From: Sphingobium sp. AP50
GTDB lineage: Bacteria; Pseudomonadota; Alphaproteobacteria; Sphingomonadales; Sphingomonadaceae
Assembly: GCF_900109095.1 (NCBI RefSeq)
Contig: NZ_FNYZ01000014.1
Coordinates: 99,985 to 163,984, forward strand
Reading direction: 5' to 3'
DNA: 64,000 nucleotides
Positions 9,436-18,479 of the stretch are shown one piece after another. The notes below the pieces were generated by a model. It saw nothing but the letters and a program-made list of their open reading frames with translations. It searched no databases and was not told where the DNA came from. Both the position numbers and the translations under genes were made by a program. The number at the start of each line of letters is the position of its first letter. The first letter of the stretch is position 1.

Positions 9436-10490
9436 CGCCCGATGGATACACGCTCTTCTTCGCGATCATGGCGGCGCTCGGCATTGGGCTCTACGTGATC
9501 CTCGACGGCTTCGACCTTGGCGTCGGAATTCTGTTCCCGTTCGCGCCCCGCAGTGCGGACCGCGACATGATGATCACCTCACTCGCGCCCATCTGGGATG
9601 GCAACGAGACCTGGCTCGTTCTCGGCGGCATGGTCCTATTGGCCGGCTTTCCCGTGGCGTTCTCGATTTTGCTTCCGGCATTCTACGTGCCGCTCGCCCT
9701 GATGTTGTTTGGATTGGTACTCCGCGGTGTCGCATTCGAATTCCGGTCCCAGAGCGGGGCCTCGCGCCTTGCGTGGTCAGCGGCCTTTGCAGGCGGATCG
9801 CTGCTTGCGGCCATTTGCCAAGGCGCCGTTTTGGGATCGCTTATTTCGTCGAGGATCGCCGTCGTCGACGGTCGGTTCGCTGGAGGCCCTTTCGACTGGG
9901 TCGGACTTTTTCCAATGGCCGTTGGTGTCGGGCTCGCGGCGGGCTATGCTGTCCTTGGCGCTGGCTGGCTGATCTGGCGGACCGAAGGCGCAACGCAGAC
10001 GTTCGCACGCGAGATTGCACGGCCAGCGTTACTGGTGACCGCCGCCGCGCTCCTGTTGGTCGGCGCATGGACCCCGTTCGCGCTCTCCTCGATCTGGACG
10101 CGTTGGTTCAGTTGGCCCAATCCTTTATTTCTGGCCCCCCTTCCGCTTGGCAGCGTGATCGCTTGGGCCCTTACATGGCGCAACCTGTGGCACGCCCAAC
10201 ATTGGCGCCCGTTCGCCAGCGCGGTCTGCATATTCATTTTTGCACTCGCTGGGATCGGGGTCAGTGTCTGGCCCGATGCAATTCCCGGTGTTCTGCCGTT
10301 AGCTGACGCCGTGTCCGCACCGCGAACTCAAAGGATCGTGGCATGGCTACTCGTCGGCATCGTGCCGGTCATTCTGGGATATGTTGGTTACGCATATTGG
10401 GTCTTCCGCGGGAAAGTTCAGCTCGAGGGTGAGGGCAAGGCTCCAACCCAAGGCGAAGTACAAAAGGGCGGGGGCATATCGGCCGCCTGA
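9432..10490 (+). CDS. cydB: Cytochrome bd-type ubiquinol oxidase subunit II
   Basis: 352 residues, about eight to nine membrane segments. The CydB signature GFDLGVGILFPF lies near residue 30, followed by MITSLAPIWDGNETWLVLGG. It is the structural partner of CydA in the inner-membrane oxidase. Translation is coupled to cydA by an ATGA overlap. No small CydX-like gene is visible after it: the next gene converges with 7 bases between stops. Confidence 0.96.
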   Translation: MTPDGYTLFFAIMAALGIGLYVILDGFDLGVGILFPFAPRSADRDMMITSLAPIWDGNETWLVLGGMVLLAGFPVAFSILLPAFYVPLALMLFGLVLRGVAFEFRSQSGASRLAWSAAFAGGSLLAAICQGAVLGSLISSRIAVVDGRFAGGPFDWVGLFPMAVGVGLAAGYAVLGAGWLIWRTEGATQTFAREIARPALLVTAAALLLVGAWTPFALSSIWTRWFSWPNPLFLAPLPLGSVIAWALTWRNLWHAQHWRPFASAVCIFIFALAGIGVSVWPDAIPGVLPLADAVSAPRTQRIVAWLLVGIVPVILGYVGYAYWVFRGKVQLEGEGKAPTQGEVQKGGGISAA

Positions 10491-10497
10491 CCCTCGA

Positions 10498-11427
10498 TCA
10501 CGCCAGCTTGCTTCCGACTAACAGCGTGCGTCGATAGCGCGCTGGCGTCATGCCAAAGCGCCTTCGGAACGCAGCCGTCAGCGCACCCTCTGACGCAAAA
10601 CCCGTGCTGGCCGCAACAGCAGCGAGCGATATAGTCTCGCGTCCCAGTAAGTCCGCAGCGAGCTGGACACGCCACTCGGTCAAATAGCCCATCGGACCAA
10701 GACCGACCAGTTGCGCAAAGCGTCCGGCAAAGCTGGTACGAGACATTCCCACAGCCGCTGCGAGATCACGTACGCTCCAGGACCTTGCTGGCTCTGTTTG
10801 GATGGCGTGAAGCGCGGCCGCAACCTGACGGTCGCCCAATCCGCGCATCCATCCGGCGATGGGCGCGCCTCCGCTCGCCTGGAAGACCCGCAAGATGAGG
10901 ATGACGATCATCTGGGCGAGATGATCGGCAAGAAGCGAACTGCCAGGTTCGCCTGTGCCGACTTCACCAACAAGCAGGTGCAGCGCCCATCGCAGATCCT
11001 CGCTCGCTGCCTTGTCCGCGCGGACAAGCACAAGGGGAGGCAGCTGTCCAAGAAGCAAGGCAGAGCTGCGCTGCTCAAGCGCCAGCTGACCGCCGATCAC
11101 CAACGTCCCGACGCCGCTTCCTGCAACGGCAATGCCATCAACCAACGAACTAAAGACGGTTCCCGCAGGCAGAGGCGTGAGTAGGGGATTGCTCGTCAGC
11201 ACATAAGACTGAGCTTTGACGAGCAGGAAACTGTCGCCCGCACGCAGGTGTATGGGCTCCGGTTCCGAATCTGCGATCAGCCAGCAATCTCCTTCAACGA
11301 CTGCATTGAATTTGACCTCATCTGGCGGAGGAAAGCGCAAGGACCAATCGCCGCCCGCGCGCAAGCGGCCCGACAGGCCGGCTCGAGCATGAACCATGCG
11401 CAGCACGGATGATAAAAGATCCATCAT
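10498..11427 (-). CDS. AraC-family transcriptional regulator with N-terminal cupin
   Basis: 309 residues. The N-terminal half is a cupin_6-type sensor (FPPPDEVKFNAVVEGDCWLI). The last 100 residues form the double helix-turn-helix, with SVRDLAAAVGMSRTSFAGRF as first HTH and the AraC signature GFASEGALTAAFRRRFGMTPARYRR. It is divergent from the SDR at 11514, with 86 bases between them, so it probably controls that gene and itself. No copy of the shared operator is seen in this promoter. Confidence 0.9.
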   Translation of the reverse strand: MMDLLSSVLRMVHARAGLSGRLRAGGDWSLRFPPPDEVKFNAVVEGDCWLIADSEPEPIHLRAGDSFLLVKAQSYVLTSNPLLTPLPAGTVFSSLVDGIAVAGSGVGTLVIGGQLALEQRSSALLLGQLPPLVLVRADKAASEDLRWALHLLVGEVGTGEPGSSLLADHLAQMIVILILRVFQASGGAPIAGWMRGLGDRQVAAALHAIQTEPARSWSVRDLAAAVGMSRTSFAGRFAQLVGLGPMGYLTEWRVQLAADLLGRETISLAAVAASTGFASEGALTAAFRRRFGMTPARYRRTLLVGSKLA

Positions 11428-11513
11428 TGGACGCTCATTGCAGTTTCTTGGACTCTACCGGCTTGATCGTCCGCGTGTTCCGCCGATATCGCGTCTTCAA
11501 GATCGGAGCAAGA

Positions 11514-12485
11514 ATGACAACGCCTCAATTTTCACTCAACAGCGGGTTCAACGCCTTCACCACCGCACAAGACGTGCTTTCCGGTATCAGCTTGGAAGGC
11601 AAGGTCGCGATCGTCACTGGCGGCTATTCAGGGCTGGGTGCGGAAATGACGAAAGCCTTGCAGAATGCTGGCGCAGACGTAATCGTCCCCGCCCGATCGC
11701 TGGACAAAGCCAAAGCTGCCCTGGCAGCCATAGACAAGGTAGAGATTTTCCCGGTCGACCTCGCAGATAGCGCGGCAATCGACGCATTTGCCGACCGAAT
11801 GCACCAATCCAGGAGGCACGTGGATATCCTTATCCACTCGGCTGGCATCATGGCATCGCCCCTTGGCCGCGATACACGAGGTCGCGAAATGCATTTCGCG
11901 GTAAATCACTTAGCACCTTTCAGACTCACGGCGGGATTGCTCCCGCTGCTTGAGGCGGCGAACGGCGCTCGGATTATCGCGCTGTCGTCGCGCGCTCACC
12001 GCCTCGCCGCCATCGACTTCACTGACCCTCAGTTCCAAACGCGTCCCTATGATCCTTGGAAGGCCTACGGACAGTCGAAGACGGCCAACGCGCTTTTTGC
12101 ACTCGAAGCCGATCGCCGCTTGTCGTCCAGGGGGGTCCGCGCCTTTTCGGTGCATCCCGGCTCAATTCTCACGGATCTCGCGCGTCATCTCACGCGTGAG
12201 CAGATCGCGGCCTTTGGTGCCTATGATGAGAATGGCGGCGTCCGGATCGATCCCGAACGGGATTTAAAATCAATCCCTCAAGGTGCCGCTACGGCCCTTT
12301 GGTGCGCCAGCAGTCCGATGCTCGCGGAAAAGGGCGGCGTCTACTGCGAGAATTGCGACATCGCCCCACTTCGTGAGGGAGATGACCCGCGGCCCGAAGG
12401 CGTCCGGACATGGGCGGCAGATCCTGAGGCGGCTCGCCAACTGTGGACAATGAGCGAGGAGCTGGAGGCGCTTTCCGTGGGTTGA
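11514..12485 (+). CDS. Short-chain dehydrogenase/reductase
   Basis: 323 residues with an NAD(P)-binding site VTGGYSGLGAE near residue 35, NHLAPF, a catalytic Ser in ALSSRAHRL and YGQSKTAN as the YxxxK motif. It resembles the WW-domain-oxidoreductase/retinol-dehydrogenase-like SDRs common in proteobacteria. The start ATG at 11514 follows GGAGCAAGA; the frame remains open upstream to 11409 but without a ribosome site. The substrate is unknown. It is likely induced through the divergent AraC protein, possibly by reactive carbonyl compounds. Confidence 0.88.
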   Translation: MTTPQFSLNSGFNAFTTAQDVLSGISLEGKVAIVTGGYSGLGAEMTKALQNAGADVIVPARSLDKAKAALAAIDKVEIFPVDLADSAAIDAFADRMHQSRRHVDILIHSAGIMASPLGRDTRGREMHFAVNHLAPFRLTAGLLPLLEAANGARIIALSSRAHRLAAIDFTDPQFQTRPYDPWKAYGQSKTANALFALEADRRLSSRGVRAFSVHPGSILTDLARHLTREQIAAFGAYDENGGVRIDPERDLKSIPQGAATALWCASSPMLAEKGGVYCENCDIAPLREGDDPRPEGVRTWAADPEAARQLWTMSEELEALSVG

Positions 12486-12511
12486 GAGCAGTGCTGATCG
12501 TGCGAAGCAAC

Positions 12512-12524
12512 CATACGCGAGGCT
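12512..12524 (+). promoter_or_regulatory. TAC-N4-GTA-like operator copy before kefB-like gene
   Basis: CATACGCGAGGCT, centred about 138 bases before the preferred start. It is the one clear site in the window whose conserved half points away from its gene. Confidence 0.45.
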
Positions 12525-12656
12525 AATGGCGAGCATCCGCGCATCGATTTAGCCTTTTGCGTGACAAAATGCTCTATTGTCCCGTGTGGCGGGTCGTTCA
12601 AAGCAAGGAAGATCAATGCCCGCAACGCCCCGCTCGGTCAGGCCAGACTTATCGTC

Positions 12657-14387
12657 ATGACCAGCACCCATCTGCTCTCTGCGCTGATGCCCGTGATTGT
12701 TCTACTCGCATTCGGCATCGGCGCAGCGATCTTGTCGCGTTGGATCGGTCTCAGCCCGATCGTGGGTTACCTAACTCTTGGCCTTGTGCTCAAAGCCGTT
12801 GGACTACCGCTCGGGCCGTCGCAGCAGACGATCGACGTGCTTGCTGAACTTGGCGTCTTGTTTCTGCTGTTTGATATTGGCCTGCACTTCTCGTTTCGAA
12901 AGGTTCGTGCACAAGCTAGCGACATCTTCGGCTTCGGACCGGCACAGGTTGCAATCGCCACATCCATCGTCGGTGTAATTGCCTGGATGTCTGGCATTGC
13001 TTTTGGCGCAGCATTGCTTCTTGGCGCGACGCTTGCCCTATCTTCGACAGCCGTCGTTGCTCGGATCATCGCAGATCGCCATCAACAGGATTGCCCTGTC
13101 GGCGTCACCGCTACAGCCATACTTGTCTTCCAGGACCTCGCTGGAATCTTTGTCCTAATTATTGCCGCGTCCATTGGCTCGGGTGCCTCGCCGATCGGAA
13201 CGTCGATCGACGCGCTCGGCAAAGCTGCGGCGTGTTTTGGCGCGGCAATGCTTCTCGGCAAGATTGCCGTTCAGCCTGTTCTCAATATCATTGCGCGCGC
13301 GCGGAACGAGGAAATCTTCACTGCAGTGGCTCTACTCGTCGCGCTTGCGACGGGCTGGGTGACGGGCAGCCTCGGCCTCTCTGTCACCCTTGGCGCATTT
13401 CTTGGCGGCGCCATGCTCGCCGACACTCCGTTCCGGCCGATCATCCAGTCAGAGATCAAGCCCTTCCGAGGACTCCTGCTGGGATTTTTCTTTGTCTCCG
13501 TAGGCCTATCGCTCGATGTCGAGTCTGTCGTTTCCCATTGGTATTTGATTGTCTTTGCCGCAGCCGGTCTCCTCGGCCTGAAGATCACGGCAAACATGGC
13601 CGCCAGCCTACTATTCCAATGGTCGGTCCCCGGGTCTGTGCATCTCGCATTCCTGCTCGCGCAAGGCTCCGAATTCGCGTTCGTGATTTTCAGTCTCCCG
13701 CCTGTACAACTGCTGTTGGGCCCGCAACTAACAGCCGTCATCGTACCGGCTGTTGCCCTGACGCTTGTGATCACGCCCAATATCGCCACATGGGGACGCA
13801 CTCTAGCAGGGCGTCTGCGGGCGAACCGGTCAGGCATCGAGGACCCCGAACTCCTCCCCAACGCAGCCCTGGGCCCCGTACTCATTGTCGGGATGGGCCC
13901 GGTCGGCCGTGCGATTGCCGATGCGCTGGGGCATTTCGACATCGGCTACATGGCGATGGAATCTGACCAGCGTCGTCTTCGCGAGGCGCTTGCGGATGGA
14001 TATCGAGTTGCCTTCGGCGACATCACCGATCCGCGAATGTGGGAGCCGGTCTCGCTTGCCGGACGTCGTATCAGCGTACTCACCGAGCCGTTGTTGGATA
14101 TCGCTTCTCGCATTACCCCGATAGCGCAGCATTATTTTCCATATGTGACCCGGCTTGCCGTCGTTTCCTCCACCGCCGAAGCGGTAAGGTTCGCCGAGGC
14201 TGGACTTCAGCCAATCGTCGAGCGTGCAGGGTCTAGCGGTCTTGATACGGTAGAGGCCGTGCTCGACGGTCTGGATATCGATCCGGTCGCCCGCGCCGAA
14301 TGGATCAACGATCGGCGCGCGCGCCATGCAGCCGAGAAAACAAATGCGCCGGATGACACGGTCATGGGTATGAGCGTGGTCGCGTGA
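12657..14387 (+). CDS. KefB-like CPA2 cation/proton antiporter with TrkA-N domain
   Basis: 576 residues from the ATG at 12657 (MTSTHLLSALMPVIVLLAFG), which matches the usual family start; the frame stays open to 12561 but that extension is not protein-like. About 12 membrane segments (residues 5-390) are followed by a Rossmann RCK/TrkA-N domain starting LIVGMGPVGRAIADAL. KefB/KefC export K+ against H+ and acidify the cytoplasm as protection from electrophiles. There is no KefG-type partner next to it. A putative shared operator lies upstream, in keeping with a stress role. Confidence 0.9.
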   Translation: MTSTHLLSALMPVIVLLAFGIGAAILSRWIGLSPIVGYLTLGLVLKAVGLPLGPSQQTIDVLAELGVLFLLFDIGLHFSFRKVRAQASDIFGFGPAQVAIATSIVGVIAWMSGIAFGAALLLGATLALSSTAVVARIIADRHQQDCPVGVTATAILVFQDLAGIFVLIIAASIGSGASPIGTSIDALGKAAACFGAAMLLGKIAVQPVLNIIARARNEEIFTAVALLVALATGWVTGSLGLSVTLGAFLGGAMLADTPFRPIIQSEIKPFRGLLLGFFFVSVGLSLDVESVVSHWYLIVFAAAGLLGLKITANMAASLLFQWSVPGSVHLAFLLAQGSEFAFVIFSLPPVQLLLGPQLTAVIVPAVALTLVITPNIATWGRTLAGRLRANRSGIEDPELLPNAALGPVLIVGMGPVGRAIADALGHFDIGYMAMESDQRRLREALADGYRVAFGDITDPRMWEPVSLAGRRISVLTEPLLDIASRITPIAQHYFPYVTRLAVVSSTAEAVRFAEAGLQPIVERAGSSGLDTVEAVLDGLDIDPVARAEWINDRRARHAAEKTNAPDDTVMGMSVVA

Positions 14388-14447
14388 TTTATAAATCTGC
14401 ACGACGCAAAAACGAAGCAGTCGACGACGCGCGGCTCTCGTACTTTC

Positions 14448-14460
14448 ATACCTACGTATG
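14448..14460 (+). promoter_or_regulatory. TAC-N4-GTA operator copy before formate/nitrite channel
   Basis: ATACCTACGTATG in gene orientation, within a 14-base near-palindrome CATACCTACGTATG. The centre lies about 147 bases before the preferred start at 14601. Confidence 0.6.
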
Positions 14461-14600
14461 CTTGGTTTGTACCAGCTTGTCCTTACACCATGACGGGCAA
14501 AGAATAGGGTCGTTACCCGCAACGCACTGGGATGCAAATCGGGTCACCGCGAGCATTTTACGGGATCTCGCGCCCGCCCGATGGGGAGGAATACCCGACG

Positions 14601-15419
14601 ATGTATGAGCCCACGATAACGCATTTCGCAGAACTAGCTCGCGAAAAGGCAGATGCCTTGAAGCGATCACCAGCCGGCTTCTTTATCGCGGCAGCTTGCG
14701 CCGGCGCATATATCGGTATCGCCATGATCCTTGCCCTGAGCGTAGGCTCCGGCATTCCGGCGGCTTTGCGACCACTTGTCATGGGCTCGGTCTTCGGTAT
14801 CGGCCTGATCCTGACCGTCTTTGCGGGTGCTGAGCTTTTCACTGGCTACGTGATGTATCTGGGTTTTGGTCTCGCGCGGCATACCGTCGGTGGCTACGAC
14901 ATCGCGCGCCTGCTCGTAGTTGTGTGGCTAGGCAACCTGGCCGGCGCAATGGCGCTATGTGCTCTTTTCAACGCTGGCGGAGGAGGCTCGATCTTCGCCG
15001 GGACGGCCGATGCCCTTCACCTATATGCCAGCCATAAGGTCGCGAGCACGACCGGCGCACTCTTTGCAAGAGCCGTGTTGTGCAACTGGCTTGTCTGCCT
15101 GGCAATCTGGACGGCAGCCCGGGTGCAGGGAGACGCAGCCAAATGCATCGTCCTAGCCTGGATCCTCATGGCGTTCGTCGCCTCAGGCTTTGAACATTCT
15201 GTCGCCAACATGACTGCGCTCACGCTCGGTCTTCTGGCGCCGGGATCAACGATCGACCTGTTCGGCGTTGGCCGCAACCTCGTGATTGTCTCGATCGGCA
15301 ATGTCGCAGGCGGTCTCGTTTTCATCGTTGGCAGCTATCTTGCTGCGGCACGGACCGACGGGCCTGGGGAGCCACGCCACGATTCCGGAACGCTGCCCAA
15401 TCACAAGCGGCTCAGATGA
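14601..15419 (+). CDS. Formate/nitrite transporter family protein (FocA/NirC)
   Basis: 272 residues starting MYEPTITHFAELAREKADAL, preceded by GGAGGA at 14584; an in-frame ATG at 14532 has no ribosome site. Six membrane segments and family motifs are visible: AYIGIAM, FTGYVMYL, WLGNLAGAM, GFEHSVANM. The family forms pentameric anion channels for formate, nitrite or related small anions. With the ydeP-like enzyme in the same putative regulon, formate or nitrite is a reasonable substrate, but this is inference. Confidence 0.92.
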   Translation: MYEPTITHFAELAREKADALKRSPAGFFIAAACAGAYIGIAMILALSVGSGIPAALRPLVMGSVFGIGLILTVFAGAELFTGYVMYLGFGLARHTVGGYDIARLLVVVWLGNLAGAMALCALFNAGGGGSIFAGTADALHLYASHKVASTTGALFARAVLCNWLVCLAIWTAARVQGDAAKCIVLAWILMAFVASGFEHSVANMTALTLGLLAPGSTIDLFGVGRNLVIVSIGNVAGGLVFIVGSYLAAARTDGPGEPRHDSGTLPNHKRLR

Positions 15420-15461
15420 CCGACATTCGCCCCCAGAGATACCTTCACAAGAGTTTCCGAC

Positions 15462-15944
15462 ATGCGCACACAGAATTCAGCTAACCGTTCGAGGGCATTG
15501 ACTGGCTTGATGAGGTCCTTGGCGGCTTGCACTCGCAGGATATCGGATAGCCACGGCAAAACATTGCTAGCGGCCGCGTTCGGGCTGACCATTGGCATCG
15601 CAGCGACCGCCCAGGCCAAAGCGCCCACCGAATTCGCAGAACTCCTATCGGGAGCCATGGATCGCATGATGGCGGCCATGGAGACCACGCCAACCGGCGA
15701 CGTCGATAGAGACTTTGTCGCGGCGATGGAGCCGCATCATCAAGGCGCGATCGACATGGCAATTGCCGAACTGAGATTCGGCAAAAACGAGCAACTGCGC
15801 CGGATCGCCCAAGAGATCATCGTCGATCAGCAGCAGGAGATCGCGGCTATGCGCATGGCAGTAGGCCTTCCACTGCCAGCGAGCGCGCCTGTTCCCACCA
15901 GTCCAACCCATGTTCACACCTCTGTAGGAGACGCGCCGCAATGA
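15462..15944 (+). CDS. DUF305 family exported protein
   Basis: 160 residues. A long, basic N-terminus is followed by a hydrophobic stretch (LLAAAFGLTIGIAATAQA, about residues 34-51), a likely signal peptide. The mature part has the DUF305 core: FVAAMEPHHQGAIDMAIAEL then RIAQEIIVDQQQEIAAM. The HHxxA motif and four-helix fold are ferritin-like. DUF305 proteins are often found with copper-resistance or periplasmic redox genes, but no enzymatic role is established. It overlaps the beta-propeller gene by four bases, so the two are co-translated. A later start at 15510 is possible. Confidence 0.85.
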   Translation: MRTQNSANRSRALTGLMRSLAACTRRISDSHGKTLLAAAFGLTIGIAATAQAKAPTEFAELLSGAMDRMMAAMETTPTGDVDRDFVAAMEPHHQGAIDMAIAELRFGKNEQLRRIAQEIIVDQQQEIAAMRMAVGLPLPASAPVPTSPTHVHTSVGDAPQ

Positions 15945-17371
15945 AGACCTTCGCTGCACTTGCCGCCATAGTCATGTCCACTAGCGTAGCCCACGCACAG
16001 CAGGCGCCGTGGGCAGCAAAGGACAAACCCATTTCCGGCAGCGATCGGATCTATGCCGCCGAACAATTCTCGAACACGGTGTCAGTGTCTGATCCATCGA
16101 CCAACACCTTGTTGGGGGTTATTCGGCTCGGCGAGCCCCAGCCTATGAACTTCTCGCCCCTCTATAAAGGGCAAGTTCTGGTCCACGGGCTTGGATTTTC
16201 TCCAGACGGCCGCACACTAGCGGTGGTCTCGATCGGCTCCAATTCCGTCACTTTCATCGACACGGCCACAAACAGTGTCAAGCACACGACCTATGTCGGT
16301 CGCAGCCCCCACGAAGCCTTTTTCACGCCCGATGGCAAGGAAGTTTGGGTGACCGTGCGCGGAGAGGACTATATAGCCGTTCTCGACGCTACGACCTATG
16401 TCGAAAAAGCGCGCGTGAAAACGCCGGGCGGGCCCGGTATGACGATCTTCTCGCCCGATGGGCGCTACGCCTATATATGCTCGTCTTTCAATCCCGAACT
16501 TGTCGTAATCGACGTCGCTGATCGCAAGCCCGCAGGCCGGGTTGTGCAGCCCAGTCCATTCTGCCCCAATACCGCAGCGACGCCAGATGGTAAGCAAGTA
16601 TGGTTCACTCTGAAGGATGTCGGCAAGACTGTCATTTTCTCCGCGCGGCCGCCATTCACGGTCCTCAAGACCATCGACACGGGACCAATTACCAATCACG
16701 TGAACTTTGCTCGTACGGCCCGAGGGCTCATCGCCTATGTTACGATCGGCGGAACGAACCAGGTGAAGGCATATCGTACCGACACGTTCGCGTCCGTTGC
16801 AGACATCGACGTTGGTGCCCTTCCCCATGGTGTATGGCCGTCTGGCGACGGCACGCGGATCTATGTTGGCCTCGAAAACGCTGACGCCCTCGCCGCAATC
16901 GACACCGCGACAAACAAGGTGGTGGCACAAATACCAATTGGTCAGGCACCACAAGCAATCGCTTATGTTCCTGGCGCTGTCGCTACTGGGGCTGGAACCG
17001 GTAACCTGCAACCGTTGGGCATTGCTGGCAACACCGCTCACCTGTCACTGGCAGCGGTCAATGGCAAGACGCCGCTCACGACGGTCACCCTCTTCGATCA
17101 AGGCTTGATCCAGATCCTTCAGGCAGCCGTAACCGGTCTTGCACCGAAGCAGCCTTACGTCCTGGCCTTGTCAGATCGCTCCGATGGGAGCGGAAGTCTT
17201 GAACCCCTTGCAAAATTTATGACCAATCCGGCAGGCGCCGCGATCGTGAACGCCACAGGTCCCATCCGGCAGATTGTTCGGCCGGACGCATCGGAAGCGA
17301 AGCGTTATCTGGTTATCACCACATCGGTTGATGGCAAAAGGGGAGCTGTGGTCCAGACCCAGGCGCCTTGA
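15941..17371 (+). CDS. Secreted YVTN-type beta-propeller protein
   Basis: 476 residues with a cleavable signal peptide (MKTFAALAAIVMSTSVAHAQ). Repeated YncE/YVTN blades of about 42 residues run from residue 30 to 350 (VTFIDTATNSVKHTTYVG, IYVGLENADALAAIDTATNK). The C-terminal 130 residues (from LQPLGIAGNTAHLSL) form a separate beta-rich domain ending PDASEAKRYLVI. These proteins act in the periplasm as binding scaffolds and the ligand is unknown. Translational coupling to the DUF305 gene implies that the two work together. Confidence 0.85.
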   Translation: MKTFAALAAIVMSTSVAHAQQAPWAAKDKPISGSDRIYAAEQFSNTVSVSDPSTNTLLGVIRLGEPQPMNFSPLYKGQVLVHGLGFSPDGRTLAVVSIGSNSVTFIDTATNSVKHTTYVGRSPHEAFFTPDGKEVWVTVRGEDYIAVLDATTYVEKARVKTPGGPGMTIFSPDGRYAYICSSFNPELVVIDVADRKPAGRVVQPSPFCPNTAATPDGKQVWFTLKDVGKTVIFSARPPFTVLKTIDTGPITNHVNFARTARGLIAYVTIGGTNQVKAYRTDTFASVADIDVGALPHGVWPSGDGTRIYVGLENADALAAIDTATNKVVAQIPIGQAPQAIAYVPGAVATGAGTGNLQPLGIAGNTAHLSLAAVNGKTPLTTVTLFDQGLIQILQAAVTGLAPKQPYVLALSDRSDGSGSLEPLAKFMTNPAGAAIVNATGPIRQIVRPDASEAKRYLVITTSVDGKRGAVVQTQAP

Positions 17372-17390
17372 GCGCCCGTAGGGTCGGGAC

Positions 17391-17762
17391 TCAATCAGTG
17401 AGCGCGCGCTCAATACAGGTGACGAGGTCTTCGCCGTCGAACGGCTTGCGCAACGCGCAGTACGCACCCGCCTTCTGGGCCTCAGCGCGCGCATCCTGTC
17501 CTGTGAAAGCGGAGATCAGGATGATCGGCACTGTACGACCGGTCGCCTTCAGCGCGGAAATAAGCTCGATTCCCGTCATCCCCCCTGGCATCTGAACGTC
17601 GCTGACGACGCAATCGCACTCGCTCGCTGCCTGCGATTCAAGAAATCCTTCCGCGCTATCGAACAGCGCTACGCGATAGCCCAAGCTGCGGACGAGACCA
17701 TCGAGCGACGACCGGATGCCGGCGTCATCGTCGACGATCGTAATCAGCGGTTGATCTGTCAC
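17391..17762 (-). CDS. Single-domain response regulator (receiver only)
   Basis: 123 residues, only a REC domain. It shows IVDDDAG (acidic pocket), phospho-acceptor Asp in VVSDVQMPGG, LISAF and RKPF (conserved Lys). It has no output domain, so it probably works as a phosphate sink or shuttle between kinases and the FixJ-type regulator. It is a clear paralogue of the receiver at 38617-38988 (shared SLDGLVRSLGYRV, SDVQMPGGM, RKPFDGE). A shared operator copy lies about 86 bases upstream. Confidence 0.92.
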   Translation of the reverse strand: MTDQPLITIVDDDAGIRSSLDGLVRSLGYRVALFDSAEGFLESQAASECDCVVSDVQMPGGMTGIELISALKATGRTVPIILISAFTGQDARAEAQKAGAYCALRKPFDGEDLVTCIERALTD

Positions 17763-17841
17763 CTCTGCTCGTCCTTCGTCTCTTGCCGCGCTCCGTGCGT
17801 GACATAGTTCCCATCTGCACTGTCCGCGCCGCTTTCGAAAT

Positions 17842-17854
17842 TATACGCGTGGCT
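17842..17854 (-). promoter_or_regulatory. TAC-N4-GTA-like operator copy before receiver gene
   Basis: In gene orientation AGCCACGCGTATA, centred about 86 bases before the receiver start at 17762. The same distance (84) separates the paralogous receiver from its site. Confidence 0.6.
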
Positions 17855-18479
17855 GGCTGGCATGATCCCTGAAGCTGGTCTGTGTCACAAGAGCGCGAGC
17901 ACATGCACCCCGCCTAGCCGCGTGTCCCGTGGGTATTCGCACAATAGAACTAGCTGTTGTGGCCGCAATATGCACAGCTAGACATGTCACCAAAGCAAAC
18001 CCAAAATAAGCGCCCTCCCAACGAGCGAACCTCACACTATTGAAATCGATCGATAGGCGCTGGAATTTGCGCGGGACGGTCGGCAGCGCCTCCCTACCCT
18101 GAGTGATTTCTGCGCCAAACTGCTGAACTGCATCGCCAATCGATGCGTCGTCGCCTCCTTGCATCATGTATGCAATGAAGATTGCAGGGTCGCGCGCAGA
18201 CATCTTCGAACCAGGGGTATGCCAACCGTGCGATCCCTGTTGGGCAAGTCTGTAAGCGAGACTGCGCCTTCGCGACGCAACTCCAGACGCGCCATGGCCA
18301 GGCGCCATGCAGAAAGCGCTATCCTGCTCGGACAGGCGCCGGCGGCTGTACAAGTCAGACACTGGTATGAGAGGGTCAGACGATCGTCTCCTGCCAGCAT
18401 ACGGTCGCACGAAAGCTCTATGGGCCCGTTCGGCATAGATCGTCACCAGCACCACCGTCCCTTCTCAAGGAGCTGCATG
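17855..18479. other. Intergenic region without a recognisable gene
   Basis: About 620 bases between the receiver promoter and the alpha/beta hydrolase. Open frames exist on both strands but none is protein-like or has a known family. It contains an 8-bp inverted repeat, CTAGCTGT at 17950-17957 and ACAGCTAG at 17974-17981, of unknown role, and the AAGGAG ribosome site at 18467-18472 of the following gene. Confidence 0.5.

Noticed and set aside
17841..18455. 204-residue open frame on the minus strand
   Set aside because: It spans the receiver operator and has no domain or ribosome site; composition is not convincing despite one hydrophobic stretch.
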